In this document: in pieces, positions 5,570-6,219 of the stretch
Numbering within the stretch: position 1 is the first letter of the stretch
Layout: each line of letters opens with the position of its first letter
DNA from: an uncultured Oxalobacteraceae bacterium
Lineage (GTDB): Bacteria > Pseudomonadota > Gammaproteobacteria > Burkholderiales > Burkholderiaceae
Direction of reading: 5' to 3'
NCBI GenBank assembly: GCA_946478765.1
Contig: CAMLDH010000237.1
Coordinates: 1-6,219 of the forward strand
DNA length: 6,219 bases
Made by a program: the position numbers and the translations under genes
Notes under the pieces: model-generated
Database searches by the model: none
Seen by the model: only the letters and a program-made list of their open reading frames with translations
What the model was told of the DNA's origin: nothing

Positions 5570-6219
5570 ATACGGCCTTACCTTCCAGCGTGCCGTGCTG
5601 AAGCCGCTGGTGAGCGATTGCACCGCAGCCGACTCCAGCGCTTCTTCGTCGGTCATCGACGGCAAAATTCCCGGGAAGCGCGCCGCAAGCATGGTTTTGC
5701 CGGTGCCTGGAGGTCCCACCATCAACACGCTGTGGCCGCCGGCGGCCGCCACTTCCAGCGCACGTTTTGCGTGTATCTGGCCTTTGACATCGGCAAAGTC
5801 GGGATAGCTGGGGCGTCCGCCACCGGCGGCAGCGACATGCCGGCCCAGTCTTGCATCGGGGTTTGTTGCCGCAAAGTGGGCGCATACATGCAGCAGCGAG
5901 TCGGCGGGAAAAATCGTCGCATCCTTGACCAGCGCCGCTTCATCCGCATTGGCGCGCGGCAGGATGAATGCGCGCTGCTTGCCGGACGCGTCGCCGGCAC
6001 GGTGCATCGCGAACGTCATCGCCAGCGCCCCGCGAATCGGGCGTAATTCTCCGGACAGCGACAGTTCGCCGGCAAACTCGTATTTGTCCAGGTCATCGGC
6101 CGGCATCTGGCCGGACGCGGCGAGAATGCCGAGTGCGATCGGCAGGTCGAATCGGCCCGATTCCTTGGGCAGGTCGGCCGGCGCCAAATTAACGGTAATG
6201 CGGCGCGCGGGGAATTCGA
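5324..6219 (-). pseudogene. comM: comM (YifB, Mg-chelatase-like AAA+ ATPase) remnant, frameshifted and split
   Basis: ComM is the hexameric AAA+ helicase that aids branch migration during natural transformation. The window enters the gene at EFPARRITVNLAPADLPKES, roughly residue 65; the start lies beyond the right edge. The N-terminal domain is followed by the Walker A motif VGPPGTGKT (5693-5719). After WKVRPY the frame is lost at the GATA duplication (5565-5572). In the next frame the protein resumes with [30 protein letters not shown], the Walker B region [10 protein letters not shown] (about 5446-5478), and ends FQLIATMNP at the island junction. About 290 of the usual 500 or so residues are visible. 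The rest, with the C-terminal helicase part, is separated by the island. Two independent lesions (insertion and frameshift) mean no functional ComM is made here. comM is a known hotspot for island insertion, for example AbaR islands in Acinetobacter. Confidence 0.95.
5565..5572. repeat. 4-bp tandem duplication GATAGATA breaking comM
   Basis: Removing one GATA unit restores comM exactly as RPY-RAPHHT, a conserved ComM stretch, so this is a 4-base duplication relative to the ancestral gene. On the plus strand the duplication supplies the TAG at 5567-5569 that ends the recombinase frame. Without it that frame would run on to about 5807, through a further 80 or so antisense-comM codons. It could be replication slippage or the scar of an excised element with a 4-bp target duplication. 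Confidence 0.85.

Noticed and set aside
5618..6192. Plus-strand frames over the comM region.
   Set aside because: They are shadows of comM, whose minus-strand protein is recognisable in two frames.

Overview
The window looks like the comM-proximal end of a genomic island in a Gram-negative chromosome, probably a betaproteobacterium such as a member of the Burkholderiales. That guess rests on the ComM and IS3 protein sequences and the generally high G+C; it is an inference, not a database result.

Layout from left to right. Positions 1-1291 hold the 5' two thirds of an IS3-family insertion sequence on the minus strand, cut by the window edge. Positions 1292-1891 hold no convincing gene, but contain a 33-bp inverted repeat with alternative inner hairpins and several further stem-loops. 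Positions 1892-2814 carry a plus-strand pair: a small Xre-type helix-turn-helix protein, followed 9 bases later by a RuvC/RNase H-like protein whose last part lies in the -1 frame. Positions 2915-3415 encode a low-G+C predicted lipoprotein of unknown role, followed by a probable bidirectional terminator. Positions 3417-3760 are a hairpin-rich leader. Positions 3761-5569 encode a large serine recombinase that reads out of the island into comM. Positions 5324-6219 are the antisense remains of comM (YifB, Mg-chelatase-like AAA+ ATPase).

How the parts fit. The recombinase is convergent with comM. The comM sequence stops abruptly inside its conserved NPCPCG motif, right beside the recombinase 3' end, so this is most simply an attachment junction made by that recombinase. 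About 80 C-terminal residues of the recombinase frame are antisense comM, so the protein's tail differs between the integrated and excised states. A 4-bp tandem duplication (GATAGATA) in the comM remnant shifts the comM frame and also creates the recombinase's present stop codon. The comM 3' half and the other island end are not in the window.

The best candidate for an undescribed system is the Xre + RuvC-like pair. I recognise the pairing as recurring in proteobacterial genomes but know of no established function, and in this copy the second gene appears frameshifted.
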